Below are positions 8,371 to 17,430 of a DNA stretch of 41,392 bases, one piece after another (positions within the stretch are counted from its first letter, which is position 1; the number at the start of each line of letters is the position of its first letter). The notes beneath the pieces were generated by a model. The model saw only the letters and a list, made by a program, of their open reading frames with translations. It was not told the DNA's origin and made no database searches. Source of the stretch: Bacteroidota bacterium (GTDB lineage: Bacteria > Bacteroidota > Bacteroidia > Bacteroidales > Prolixibacteraceae); the NCBI GenBank assembly GCA_021849365.1, contig JAJZSZ010000003.1, positions 1 through 41,392 of the forward strand, written 5' to 3'. The translations under genes were made by a program, and so were the position numbers.

Positions 8371-9190
8371 TTGCTTTCGCTTCTTTTTCGAGGGTTCGAA
8401 CAATGGGAGTGAGTATTCTCTCTTCTAGTCCGTTGTGGTCGTTCAAATCGTATTCAAGGTCAAACAATTCAAATAATATCTGGTTCCGGTAAAACCGATC
8501 TTTGGTCGGGGGAAAATGCTTGATCAATAACTGTTTCAGGTCATCAAGTTTTTCCTCGATGTTCGAATGGTTGTCAATAAAATCGTCAATCCGGTAACGA
8601 AGAAGTTCCATACTCACTTCCTGTCCCTGCACTTTTTTGAAAAGTGAAAGGATGTAGGGAAAAACAGTTTTTTCTTCGAAGTTCATGTGTTCAATCACTT
8701 CATGCATATATTCCTTAAAGAAGGTGCGTAACAGGCGCGAATCCGGATTCTCTGTTTTTTCTATAAACCGGTCAATTAACTCATTAATGTACGGCAGCTT
8801 ATCCACCAAAAAATATTGGTGCCCGTTTTTCAGGTAATCGATTAGTTCTGGGATATACTCTTTTGATAAAAGTTCTGTGACAGAATAGGTATGGTCATTA
8901 AAAACATTAAGCACCAACAGCACAAACGAAGTGTTGAGATGATTCTTCTCGCAAACCTCTGCAATGTTTTTGTCACCAAAGCCAAGAGAAATGCCAAACC
9001 GCTCGATTACCAGCAGCAAACGCTGGTTGATCTGTATAATGTCGGCCATTCGCAAATCGCCGGTAATAAGTAGTTCACCGGTACGTGCCATATTGTCTGT
9101 TTTTTTTGCAAAATAACGAAATTTATCCATCTTGCCTGAATGCCGTTTTGACCTAAAGTCTGGCCTCGATTCTGAATTTTGAACCATCAT
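8357..9190 (-). CDS. Hemerythrin-domain protein with ScdA_N/DUF542-like N-terminal region (RIC-like)
   Basis: This protein has up to 277 residues. Residues about 48-80 (MADIIQ through LVIERFGISLGFGDKNIAEV) resemble the DUF542/ScdA_N domain of repair-of-iron-centre (YtfE/ScdA) proteins. The classic short Cys motif of that domain is not evident. The rest is a helical hemerythrin-like region with candidate di-iron ligands in KNGHQYF, EYMHEVIEHMNFEEKTVFPY, DNHSNIEE and DLNDHNGLEER. Such proteins sense or handle NO/O2 or repair Fe-S clusters. The start is uncertain: ATGs at 9190, 9130 (preceded by AGGCAAG) and 9091 all keep the domain. It is coupled to the downstream LuxR gene. The upstream 9191-9363 gap shows no gene. 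Confidence 0.82.
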   Translation of the reverse strand: MMVQNSESRPDFRSKRHSGKMDKFRYFAKKTDNMARTGELLITGDLRMADIIQINQRLLLVIERFGISLGFGDKNIAEVCEKNHLNTSFVLLVLNVFNDHTYSVTELLSKEYIPELIDYLKNGHQYFLVDKLPYINELIDRFIEKTENPDSRLLRTFFKEYMHEVIEHMNFEEKTVFPYILSLFKKVQGQEVSMELLRYRIDDFIDNHSNIEEKLDDLKQLLIKHFPPTKDRFYRNQILFELFDLEYDLNDHNGLEERILTPIVRTLEKEAKANGQN

Positions 9191-9363
9191 AATATTCGAT
9201 AAGGTTGAGAAAGTGATTTATTAAATAGCTTGCCGGTATTGGTTTTATCAATTATTGTAATAGGGTATTATTATGGATTGACAACGAGTTAATTAGTTAG
9301 TTTTCAGGGCCTGGCAAACAGCTCCAAACGTATTGGAGTGATACCCGAATTGCCCGAGCCAAA

Positions 9364-9726
9364 CTAATTCAGGTGCCTCGGGGAGAAAGTCCCGAAATCG
9401 ACCTCTATTCTCGTAACGGAAATGAGCTCATTCTTGTTCCGATTTATGAAATTGCGGATTAAACTCTTGATCTCATCCAGCTCGCCCGAAGTAAAAAGTA
9501 GCTTCAATCCGCTATCGGGTATGGGAACCATTATCTTTCTACGATATACCGATACTTTATTTTGATGTTCGTAAAACAATCCGTCAATTTGCTCCAAATG
9601 ACTGAGAAAATGGTTCATCTTCATCTCAGACGAAAAATCATAAGAGAAGTTTCCGAATTCCAGATGAATTTTCTGACATTGGTTACAAGTAAAGATTTGC
9701 CCGTTTGCGCTGCTGTGTAAAATCAT
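9364..9726 (-). CDS. Small Bacteroidota protein of DUF6686 type
   Basis: This 120-residue soluble protein has an N-terminal FTCNQCQKIHLEFGN segment. The CxxC pair could be half of a metal site or a redox pair. From memory this pattern matches the Bacteroidota family DUF6686; no function is known. The rest is mixed alpha/beta with a basic stretch (VYRRKIMVPIPDSG) and no membrane segment. It stands alone on the minus strand. The upstream 9727-10019 region (divergent from the porin operon) holds no gene and no promoter element I could identify. Confidence 0.7.
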   Translation of the reverse strand: MILHSSANGQIFTCNQCQKIHLEFGNFSYDFSSEMKMNHFLSHLEQIDGLFYEHQNKVSVYRRKIMVPIPDSGLKLLFTSGELDEIKSLIRNFINRNKNELISVTRIEVDFGTFSPRHLN

Positions 9727-10019
9727 AGTTCGAATTTTTCAATAATTATAGAGGCAAAAATATGCTGAATATGAAAAGGGATCAATCACTTAAAATAATG
9801 AAAAAGTCGATGGCAATCCCAACTAATGGTCATGCATTCCTCTGAAAAATTAATACAGAAACGAGTAGGCTTCACCTTACCACGCCTTGTTTCTATGCCA
9901 TTTATCTGCTTCAATCATAACATTTGGGGATAGCCCGAATTTATATCGCTATTAGTGGGGATTGATGCGAATTCCCCATTTCGGTTGCTTTGCCACAGAA
10001 ATTCAAACAACTGAAATCT

Positions 10020-11300
10020 ATGAAAAATATCGCAACCGGAATTCTGGTTTTACTGGCTGCCGGATGTCTGTCAGCAAATCCGGTTTATGGTCAGGAGCAG
10101 CCCGATTCGAGCCGGGTGGAACAAGGATTTAAGAAATACCGTTTTGGCGGGTATGGCGAAATATTATATCAGCACATGGATTATGGAGCCGACCGCTACA
10201 ATTACTCCAATGGCGCTCAACCCGACAATCGCTCACTAATCGGAATGCCACGTGCCGTCTTTTCGTTCGACTACAAGTTCCGAAACGACCTTATTTTTTC
10301 TACCGAGCTTGAATTTGAGCATGGCGGAACAGGTTCGGCAATGGAACTGGAATATGAAGAAGCCGGGGAATACGAAATGGAAGTGGAAAAAGCGGGCGAA
10401 GTGGTTCTGGAACAATTGCATTTTACAAAAATATTCAGGCCCTGGCTGAAAGTTCGCGCCGGGCACATGATTGTTCCGGTTGGACAAACCAACGCCCGCC
10501 ACGAATCGATTCGCTATTTTGGGACTTCCCGCCCGGAAAGCGAGACCAGCATCATTCCGCTCACCTGGCACGAAACCGGGATTTCTATACTTGGAAATTT
10601 CCGCAAGTGGTCGTATCAATTGATGCTCGTAAACGGATTGGATGCCAATGGCTTTACTTCGGCCTATTGGGTGAGGGAAGGCAAACAGGGCATTTTTGAA
10701 GAAGTAAAAATGACCGATCCGGCAGCCGTTGTACGCATTGAAAATTGGGGTCTGCGCCATTTGCGGCTATCGGCTTCGGCATACCTGGGAAACAGTACCG
10801 CCAACACCAGTAAATCCAGCGATATGAAAAAATACAATGGCCGGGTGGGGATCATTTCCGGTGATTTTGAATACAACAACCGCAAATTGATTGTCAGAGG
10901 AAACATCATCTCGGGCGACTTAAGCGATTCGTACCAGATTTCGGCCATCAATAAAACATTGTCGAAAAACATTCAGTATTCGCGCACCCCGGTGGCCAAA
11001 AATGCACTGGCTTACGGTGCAGAGGCTGGATACAGCTTCAGGCTTGGAAATTCAGGAGAGCGCATTATTCCGTTTGCCCGCTACGAATATTACAACTCGA
11101 TGGAAAAAACAGCAAGCGGAATGCATGCAGACGAACGCTTCAAGCGCGACCTTCTCACTGTTGGGCTCAACTACTACATAATGCCATCGCTGGCAATTAA
11201 AGCCGACTACTCTCACCGTCGCATTGGTTCAGGAAACTACAACAACGAAAATACATTGGGTCTGGCCCTTGTTTACACCGGCTGGATGCTTCAGAAATAA
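10020..11300 (+). CDS. Outer-membrane porin-like beta-barrel (first gene of the redox cluster)
   Basis: I chose the ATG at 10020 because it begins a clean signal peptide (MKNIATGILVLLAAGCLSANPVYGQ); a TTG ten codons upstream is possible. The 426-residue mature part has alternating amphipathic strands rich in Tyr, Gly and Arg (YRFGGYGEILYQHMDY, then repeated strands to LGLALVYTGWMLQK) and ends with an aromatic-rich strand, as in outer-membrane porins. It most resembles phosphate-selective-porin-like proteins found next to imelysin genes in Bacteroidota. It likely gives passage to a small solute or metal complex. The imelysin lipoprotein starts 23 bp downstream, so co-transcription is expected. 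Confidence 0.8.
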   Translation: MKNIATGILVLLAAGCLSANPVYGQEQPDSSRVEQGFKKYRFGGYGEILYQHMDYGADRYNYSNGAQPDNRSLIGMPRAVFSFDYKFRNDLIFSTELEFEHGGTGSAMELEYEEAGEYEMEVEKAGEVVLEQLHFTKIFRPWLKVRAGHMIVPVGQTNARHESIRYFGTSRPESETSIIPLTWHETGISILGNFRKWSYQLMLVNGLDANGFTSAYWVREGKQGIFEEVKMTDPAAVVRIENWGLRHLRLSASAYLGNSTANTSKSSDMKKYNGRVGIISGDFEYNNRKLIVRGNIISGDLSDSYQISAINKTLSKNIQYSRTPVAKNALAYGAEAGYSFRLGNSGERIIPFARYEYYNSMEKTASGMHADERFKRDLLTVGLNYYIMPSLAIKADYSHRRIGSGNYNNENTLGLALVYTGWMLQK

Positions 11301-11323
11301 ATTCAAACTCAAAATTTACTACT

Positions 11324-12436
11324 ATGAAAAAATACCTCGGACTTTTTATTTTGCTAAATGTACTCTTTGTAGCTTGTTCTAAAGATGACGGTTCTGACAA
11401 CGAGGACAATGAAGAATACAATTACACCAGTATTCTGAACGACTACGTTGACAACACGGTGATTGCCACTTATGCTTCGATGAAAGATAATTCGAAAATT
11501 TTGCTGGCCGATGCGAAAAAATTTATAGCAAGCGGTTCACAAACCGACCTCGACGCAACCTGTGCTGCCTGGAAAGCAACCCGCAAACCCTGGGAAAGCA
11601 GCGAAGCCTTTTTATTTGGCCCTGCCGATTACAAAGACATCGATCCGCTGATCGACTCGTGGCCGCTCGACCAAACCCAGCTCGACCAGGTTTTGGCTGG
11701 GAAACAGGAATTGACGGCCGAATTTGTGCGCAATGGTTTGGGTGCCGGATTGCGAGGTTTTCATACCATCGAATACTTGATTTTCCGCGACGGATCGCCG
11801 CGCAACGCTGCCGAAATTACTGCCCGCGAAAAACAATACCTGACAGCGGTTACCGAAGTTTTACGCGACGATTGCATCACCCTTTGGGCATTTTGGGCTG
11901 GCGTAAAATCGGGATCAGAAGAAGCCGAAATACTGGAAAACATCGATGTTTCTGTTGGAACGCCTTATGCCACTGAGTTCAAAAACTCGGGGACAGCTGG
12001 TAGCCGCTATCTCTCGCAAACCAGCGCAGTGGAGGAAATTTTGCAAGGCATGATCGACATTGCCAATGAAGTGGGCAGCCAGAAAATTGCTGGTCCGGTA
12101 AAAAGTCAGAATGTGCTCGACGTGGAATCGTGGTTTAGCTGGAACTCGCTGACCGACTTCACCAATAACGTGCACAGCATCGAAAATGCGTATATCAACG
12201 GATACGATGGCTCAACTCCCGGAGCAAGCCTTTCTGCTTTTGTCAAAGAAATTGATGCAACAATCGATTCGGAAGTAAAAGCAAAGATTGCCGCTGCGAA
12301 AACCGCCATCAATGCCATTCCGGCTCCATTCCGCAACAGTTTAAACAATACCGAGAAAACCAGCGCGGCCATTGCTGCCATGAGCGATCTGGAAACGGTA
12401 TTGACACAAAAAGTACTGCCATTGGTGGTTGACTAA
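11324..12436 (+). CDS. Imelysin family lipoprotein
   Basis: This 370-residue lipoprotein (lipobox LFVAC, Cys18) belongs to the imelysin/ICMP family. It carries the signature GxHxxE motif as GFHTIE (145-150) and the conserved RKPWESSEAFLFGP segment at about 90-103. Imelysin-like proteins are associated with iron acquisition; protease activity was proposed for the founder but is uncertain for the family. Residues 260-365 form a helical second half typical of the two-bundle fold. It sits between a porin and a DUF1111 di-haem lipoprotein, the standard neighbourhood for this family. The ATG at 11324 is the only start that preserves the lipoprotein signal. Confidence 0.92.
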   Translation: MKKYLGLFILLNVLFVACSKDDGSDNEDNEEYNYTSILNDYVDNTVIATYASMKDNSKILLADAKKFIASGSQTDLDATCAAWKATRKPWESSEAFLFGPADYKDIDPLIDSWPLDQTQLDQVLAGKQELTAEFVRNGLGAGLRGFHTIEYLIFRDGSPRNAAEITAREKQYLTAVTEVLRDDCITLWAFWAGVKSGSEEAEILENIDVSVGTPYATEFKNSGTAGSRYLSQTSAVEEILQGMIDIANEVGSQKIAGPVKSQNVLDVESWFSWNSLTDFTNNVHSIENAYINGYDGSTPGASLSAFVKEIDATIDSEVKAKIAAAKTAINAIPAPFRNSLNNTEKTSAAIAAMSDLETVLTQKVLPLVVD

Positions 12437-12469
12437 TCTCCGTTTAAAAATAAAGTTATTCAAAACCGG

Positions 12470-13891
12470 ATGTTTAAGTATCATAAAATAGGTTTATTAG
12501 TATTTGTTATCTTTCTTTTTCTGGTGAGCCTGATTTTTCAGGCTTGCCAAAAGGAAGAGGAAAATGTTATTCTCACTCCCGGAGGACGAGTCGCATTGCC
12601 TTCTGAACTTTCAGCAGGAAACTCCACCATTTTCTCATCAACCAGCAAGGCTTTCGATACGCCAGCCAATTGGGTAACTGGCAGCCTGATGGATTTATTC
12701 CTGAAAGGCGATGCGTTGTACGACAATCCGCGTGTTTCAGGTGAAAATACAACCAGCGGTGGGCTTGGACCTGTTTATGCCGGGTATTCGTGCGCCAGTT
12801 GCCACAACGACGCGGGACGAACCCGCTCAACACTTTTTACCGCTGGAGGATCAGGCCCATATGGCTTTTCATCATTCTTGACATTTATTAGAACACCCAA
12901 CGACCAGAATTTCAGGCAATATGGACGAGTATTGCACGACCAGGCAGTTTATGGTTCAAAGCCTGAAGGAAAACTTCGGGTAACATATACAGAAAAAGAA
13001 TACAGTTTTCCCGATGGTGAAAAGTACAGCCTCATCACGCCACATTACGAAATCTACGATTGGTATGCCGATTCAATCCCATTGGATCAGATTGAATTAA
13101 GTGTTCGCGTGCCCTTACGCCATGTTGGCATGGGATTAATGATGGCGCTCGACCAAAACGAAATCTTACGATTAGCTACCATTCAATATCCCGAATACGG
13201 AATTTCAGGAAAAGTGAACTGGGTACCGGAACGAAACAAAAAATACCTCGGGTTGTCGGGACACAAGGCGCAACACGCTGATCTGACCGTAGAGCTTGGT
13301 TTTAGTTCTGATTTGGGCGTAACTAATGACCGGTTTCCACACGAAGTTGCGGAAGGACAAAGCCAGGTTAATGGAAATTATGGCATTCAGGCTACAACTA
13401 AAGAAATGGCGGCAGTCGATTTTTATATGCACGCGCTGGGCGTTCCGGCACGCCGGGCTGTTACCAATCCGGTGGTACAAAAAGGTGAAGAATTGTTCTA
13501 TCAGGCCAAATGCAACCTTTGCCATACGCCCACTTTACATACCAAAGCCGGAGGCGTTCAGTTGATCGACGGAACCAATGTGCCGTGGCTCGGAAGCCAG
13601 GTTATCCATCCTTATTCCGACTATTTGCTGCACGACATGGGTCCCGAACTGGGCGACGATTACTCGCAGTTTAATGCAACCGGTGACGAATGGCGAACCA
13701 CCCCTCTCTGGGGCGCCGGTTTGCAGGAAATAGTGAACGGTCACAGCAATTTTTTGCACGATGGCCGGGCCCGCAACTTTGTTGAAGCCATTATGTGGCA
13801 CGGCGGCGAGGGCGACGTGTCGCGCCAAAAATTCAGTAAAATGACCAAAGAAGAGCGGGAAACGCTGATCATGTTCCTGCGTTCGCTTTAA
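12470..13891 (+). CDS. DUF1111 di-haem c-type cytochrome lipoprotein paired with imelysin
   Basis: This 473-residue paralog of the 4844-6211 protein has a lipoprotein signal (lipobox LIFQAC) and haem motifs CASCH (108-112) and CNLCH (348-352). The C-terminal block matches its paralog: HDMGPELGDD, TTPLWGAGL, FLHDGRARNF and WHGGEGDVSR. It is likely periplasmic, receiving or donating electrons beside the imelysin protein; the substrate is unknown. It starts 33 bp after imelysin and is followed 35 bp later by the RidA-like gene, all codirectional. Compared with the paralog it has longer loops between the two haem regions. Family call firm, reaction unknown. Confidence 0.92.
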   Translation: MFKYHKIGLLVFVIFLFLVSLIFQACQKEEENVILTPGGRVALPSELSAGNSTIFSSTSKAFDTPANWVTGSLMDLFLKGDALYDNPRVSGENTTSGGLGPVYAGYSCASCHNDAGRTRSTLFTAGGSGPYGFSSFLTFIRTPNDQNFRQYGRVLHDQAVYGSKPEGKLRVTYTEKEYSFPDGEKYSLITPHYEIYDWYADSIPLDQIELSVRVPLRHVGMGLMMALDQNEILRLATIQYPEYGISGKVNWVPERNKKYLGLSGHKAQHADLTVELGFSSDLGVTNDRFPHEVAEGQSQVNGNYGIQATTKEMAAVDFYMHALGVPARRAVTNPVVQKGEELFYQAKCNLCHTPTLHTKAGGVQLIDGTNVPWLGSQVIHPYSDYLLHDMGPELGDDYSQFNATGDEWRTTPLWGAGLQEIVNGHSNFLHDGRARNFVEAIMWHGGEGDVSRQKFSKMTKEERETLIMFLRSL

Positions 13892-13926
13892 GCTCAATCA
13901 TACGAAAATAAAATCAACCTTATTCA

Positions 13927-15111
13927 ATGAATACATTTTTAAAAACTGAAACCAAATCACTTGTTTTCGATCAGGGACGATTTGACAATGCCATGGTTGC
14001 CTACTCGCGGTTCGATGGTGAAGATTCAACCGAATTTAATCTTATCGTTACTCCTGATTCAGGATACAGCTTTCCCGAGCAACTGACAGCCGTTGAAAAA
14101 ACGCTGAAGCATTTCTTGAAAGAACAGGAACTGAACGACGAATCGGTCGTTTTCAAGCGCTTTTTTGTGAGCGATTATTCCAACCAAGCCGAAATACATG
14201 ATCGGATCGACAGCTGGCGGTATGTTTGCGCCACATCAGTCGTTCAGCAAGTGCCCTTGTGTGGTGCAAAAGTGGTGCTTTGGGTGGTTTTGCTTGAAGG
14301 ATCGGTCACCCGCAAAAACCTGAACCCAAATAACCTGATCATGAGCCGAAACGGGTATAACCACCTTTTCACCACTCAAATGTTCGATGTGAAGGCCAAG
14401 GGAAGCTCATTTGGGCAAAGCCTGGAAATCTTTCAGGACTACCAGGAAACACTTCAGGAACAAAACCTTTCGATGGCCGAGAATTGCATCCGCACTTGGA
14501 TTTATGTGCGCGACATCGACAACAATTACGCCGGAATGGTAACTGCCCGAAACCAGATTTTTCAATCGGAAAACCTGACCAAAGACACCCATTTTATTGC
14601 CAGTACCGGAATTGAAGGACGACATGTCAACACCGATGTGCTGGTGTTGATGGATGCTTATTCGGTTGGAGGAATTGAACCGGAACAAATTACCTTTCTG
14701 AAAGCTCCAACCCATTTGAATCCGACTCACGAATACGGCGTGGCTTTCGAACGCGGAACGGTTGTTCATTACGGTGACCGAGATCATATTTTTATTTCGG
14801 GAACAGCAAGTATTGATAACAGTGGCCAAATTGTGCATACCGAGAATATCGCAGGACAAACAGAGCGCGCCTTTGATAATGTGCGTGCTTTGCTAGTAGA
14901 AGTCGGGGCTACTTTAAATGATCTTTCCCATCTGATTGTATACGTCCGCGATTTGGCAGATTCACCGCTTATCGAACAATACATCGAACTGAATTATCCG
15001 TTCATTCCGCGGGTCATTGTTCAGGCCCCGGTGTGCCGCCCCGGCTGGCTCATCGAGATTGAAGGAATTGCCATAAAAGCCACCCGTAATCCGAAATTCA
15101 ACAACTATTAA
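13927..15111 (+). CDS. Two-domain RidA/YjgF-related protein (chorismatase-like architecture)
   Basis: This 394-residue protein has no signal peptide. Residues about 255-390 form a RidA/YjgF-like domain (IFISGTASIDNSGQIVHT, TERAFDNVRALLVEVGATLND, then RVIVQAPVCRPGWLIEIEGIA). The N-terminal half looks like a divergent second copy of the fold, as in FkbO/Hyg5 chorismatases and related Rid proteins. RidA proteins hydrolyse reactive enamine/imine intermediates, whereas chorismatases cleave chorismate. Which applies here cannot be decided from the sequence. It is the only clearly cytosolic product in an otherwise envelope-directed operon (35 bp after DUF1111, 11 bp before the next porin), which makes it conspicuous. 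Confidence 0.75.
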   Translation: MNTFLKTETKSLVFDQGRFDNAMVAYSRFDGEDSTEFNLIVTPDSGYSFPEQLTAVEKTLKHFLKEQELNDESVVFKRFFVSDYSNQAEIHDRIDSWRYVCATSVVQQVPLCGAKVVLWVVLLEGSVTRKNLNPNNLIMSRNGYNHLFTTQMFDVKAKGSSFGQSLEIFQDYQETLQEQNLSMAENCIRTWIYVRDIDNNYAGMVTARNQIFQSENLTKDTHFIASTGIEGRHVNTDVLVLMDAYSVGGIEPEQITFLKAPTHLNPTHEYGVAFERGTVVHYGDRDHIFISGTASIDNSGQIVHTENIAGQTERAFDNVRALLVEVGATLNDLSHLIVYVRDLADSPLIEQYIELNYPFIPRVIVQAPVCRPGWLIEIEGIAIKATRNPKFNNY

Positions 15112-15122
15112 ATCAACCTATT

Positions 15123-16361
15123 ATGTGTAAAATTTCAGGATTATTGGTTTTGCTGGCTTTTAGTTTATCTGCTTTTGCCCAAAATGCAATCGATAAAAAC
15201 AAACAAACCAACACCGACAAATACATTGAAAATGGTTTGATTTCCTTAGCCGGAAAAGATGGGGTGACCTGGCAAACCCGGGCAGGCGATTTTCTTTTCA
15301 AACCTTATACACTGATTCAGACACGCGGCATTTTTAACTATTACGACGATGAGGGATTGGATCTCGCCGAACAGGATAATGTGCTGAATACCGGATTCGA
15401 AATTCCGTACGCACTGGTAGGTTTCGCCGGAAAAGCATTCAATAAGATAACGTTCAATGTGGCCATCAATGCGGCAGCCTCAGGGGCCGTTTTGCTTAAC
15501 CAGGCCTGGTTCGATGTCAACCTGCGAGACGAACTCAGGTTCAGGATCGGGAAATTTAAAACGCCGTTCAACCAGGCATTTCTGGTTCAAAATGGCCAAA
15601 CGCTTTTTCCGATTTTGCCCGCTTCGCTCACCACACGGGTCAATCTGCCTTACGACATTAATTCGGTAAACCCTAAACTGTCAACCGGATTCGATATTGG
15701 TGTGCAAATGCACGGTTTGCTGAATAAAAAATTGGAATACCAACTAGGTATTTTTAACGGTACGGGCATCGACGTAAATACCGCGACCGGAACGCTCGGT
15801 GACGACAACGGTTTGCCCGCATTGCTTTATATGGGCAGACTGGCGTATATGCCGTGGGGTTTGATGCCTCAACACCAGGGCGATCCGTCGAACTTCGATA
15901 AAAAAGCGCTTTTGCTGGCGGCTTCGGCTGGCTATGGCGTTGAAGCCAACTACGAAAGTAGCAACGATTTTCATGCCGGGCTGGAATATTCGCTTCTTTA
16001 CAAACGCTGGTTTGTTTCAGGAGAAGCCTATTTGCTCAATATGGATTTTGTTGAACGACAAAAGGTATCTCCGGTTTACTCGTTCTGGGGAAGCTATATT
16101 CAGGCAGGCTATTTCCTGAATAAAAAGGTACAACCGGCTATCCGGCTTGATGTCATGGACCGCAACTCAGTTTCGAACAAAGGAATTTTGTACATGCCAG
16201 CCGCCGGATTTAATTACTATGTTTCGGGGCACAACCTGAAAATGCAGGCGATGTACCAATATCTCGGAAAAGCAGGGCAAAGTAGCGTAAGCCTGGCCAA
16301 CGACGACGATAACGGCATGTCGGAACACCAGTTTTGCCTTCAGTTCCAGTTTGCATTTTAA
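15123..16361 (+). CDS. Phosphate-selective porin O/P-like outer-membrane protein
   Basis: This 412-residue protein has a signal peptide (MCKISGLLVLLAFSLSAFAQ) and a porin barrel. It shows the OprO/OprP-type features FDVNLRDELRFRIGKFKTPF and NPKLSTGFDIGVQMHG, an internal linker with YMGRLAYMPWG, and a terminal strand ending QFAF, as expected for BAM-dependent insertion. Despite the family name, many Bacteroidota members are not phosphate channels; the solute is unknown. It is the second porin-like gene of the cluster and lies between the RidA-like gene and the haem lipoproteins, with only 11 bp on each side. Confidence 0.88.
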   Translation: MCKISGLLVLLAFSLSAFAQNAIDKNKQTNTDKYIENGLISLAGKDGVTWQTRAGDFLFKPYTLIQTRGIFNYYDDEGLDLAEQDNVLNTGFEIPYALVGFAGKAFNKITFNVAINAAASGAVLLNQAWFDVNLRDELRFRIGKFKTPFNQAFLVQNGQTLFPILPASLTTRVNLPYDINSVNPKLSTGFDIGVQMHGLLNKKLEYQLGIFNGTGIDVNTATGTLGDDNGLPALLYMGRLAYMPWGLMPQHQGDPSNFDKKALLLAASAGYGVEANYESSNDFHAGLEYSLLYKRWFVSGEAYLLNMDFVERQKVSPVYSFWGSYIQAGYFLNKKVQPAIRLDVMDRNSVSNKGILYMPAAGFNYYVSGHNLKMQAMYQYLGKAGQSSVSLANDDDNGMSEHQFCLQFQFAF

Positions 16362-16372
16362 ACGGGCGCGCC

Positions 16373-17062
16373 ATGTTTCGAACAAACCAAATTCTACTTT
16401 CTTTATTCATGGCCTTTGCTTTTTACGCGTGTGTTCATGAATACGTTCCTGAAGAAAAGTCAAGCTGGAATATTAGGGCCGAACTTTCGTTTGCCGATGC
16501 GCAATATTGGCCATTGGGCCAGCAAATAAGGCTTGGCGCTTTTGCTTCGGGCGATACCAAAAATCCGGTTGCGAGCATTGGCATTGAAAAGCCAGTTTCA
16601 GGAAAGGCAGTAGTGGCCATTGGGGCCGTACCTGAAGGAACTTACCTGGTGAAAGTGTATGTTACCGAAAACACCGTTTTCAAAGCCGATATCGCCGATC
16701 TTGGCGAGTTCAACGTGAATTCGGATCAGGCTTTAACAAAAAATGACATTAAACTGGTAACATTCAGTCGGATACAGCAGCAAATATTGAATTCGTGCAT
16801 TTTATGCCACGGAGGATCAAGCGGCCAGCTCGCAGCCAACCTCAACCTGATGCCCGGGAAAAGCTACACCCAACTGGTAGGTATTCCGGCGTATAAAAAT
16901 GCTTCTTTTCTGCGCGTGCATGCCGGATCGGGCAACTACAGCTACCTGTATAAAGTGTTGAACAAAGACATCGATTTCGACCATGCGGCAAGCAGTTCGG
17001 CCTCTTCAGCCGATAAACAACTAATTTTTGACTGGATAAATGATGGTGCAAAAAATAATTAA
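16373..17062 (+). CDS. Mono-haem c-type cytochrome lipoprotein
   Basis: The ATG at 16373 gives a 229-residue lipoprotein (lipobox AFYAC). Earlier in-frame codons lie inside the preceding porin and are not needed. Residues about 25-125 form a beta-rich domain without a recognised family. A small cytochrome domain follows with CILCH (142-146), a SSGQLAANLNL loop and a C-terminal helix (KQLIFDWINDGAKNN), typical of planctomycete-type/DUF-like cytochrome domains. It should be anchored in the envelope and carry one haem. It overlaps the next cytochrome gene by 23 bases, so the two are translationally coupled. Confidence 0.85.
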   Translation: MFRTNQILLSLFMAFAFYACVHEYVPEEKSSWNIRAELSFADAQYWPLGQQIRLGAFASGDTKNPVASIGIEKPVSGKAVVAIGAVPEGTYLVKVYVTENTVFKADIADLGEFNVNSDQALTKNDIKLVTFSRIQQQILNSCILCHGGSSGQLAANLNLMPGKSYTQLVGIPAYKNASFLRVHAGSGNYSYLYKVLNKDIDFDHAASSSASSADKQLIFDWINDGAKNN

Positions 17063-17420
17063 ACGAAACTGGCTTTTGCTGCTTTTTATGGGGTTGACAT
17101 CGCTTCAGGCTTGTTACTACGACGTGGTTATTGAAGCGGGCGAAGCCACCACTCAAACCCGAAGTTTTAGCAGCGATGTGTTGCCCATTCTGAAATCGAC
17201 CTGTGTCTCATGTCACGAGGGAACGACGACCTTGCCCGATTTACGTGATGCAAATGCTTACAAATCTATCGTGCGGGGAAATTACGTCTCCGTTTCTGAT
17301 CCAGAAAACAGTGCTCTTATCCAGAAAATTCGGTCAGGTCATCCTTATTCCAACGCTTTAACCGAAAGCGAGATTCAGCGAATAGTTGGTTGGATAAAAG
17401 AAGGAGCACAGAATAATTAA
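17040..17420 (+). CDS. Small mono-haem cytochrome c lipoprotein
   Basis: This 126-residue lipoprotein (lipobox SLQAC) carries one haem motif, CVSCH (55-59), preceded by SSDVLPILKST and ending with the helix IQRIVGWIKEGAQNN. The end is nearly the same as that of the upstream cytochrome (FDWINDGAKNN), which suggests the two domains are related by duplication. The gene starts inside the end of the previous one; two adjacent ATGs (17040, 17043) are possible. It should act as an electron carrier at the inner face of the outer membrane or in the periplasm. The DUF5777-type barrel follows after 10 bp. Confidence 0.87.
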   Translation: MMVQKIIKRNWLLLLFMGLTSLQACYYDVVIEAGEATTQTRSFSSDVLPILKSTCVSCHEGTTTLPDLRDANAYKSIVRGNYVSVSDPENSALIQKIRSGHPYSNALTESEIQRIVGWIKEGAQNN

Positions 17421-17430
17421 ATTGATCCAG

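Noticed and set aside
10236-10760. 174-codon minus-strand open frame inside the porin gene
   Set aside because: It is opposite a gene with signal peptide and barrel pattern; its translation has no recognisable features.
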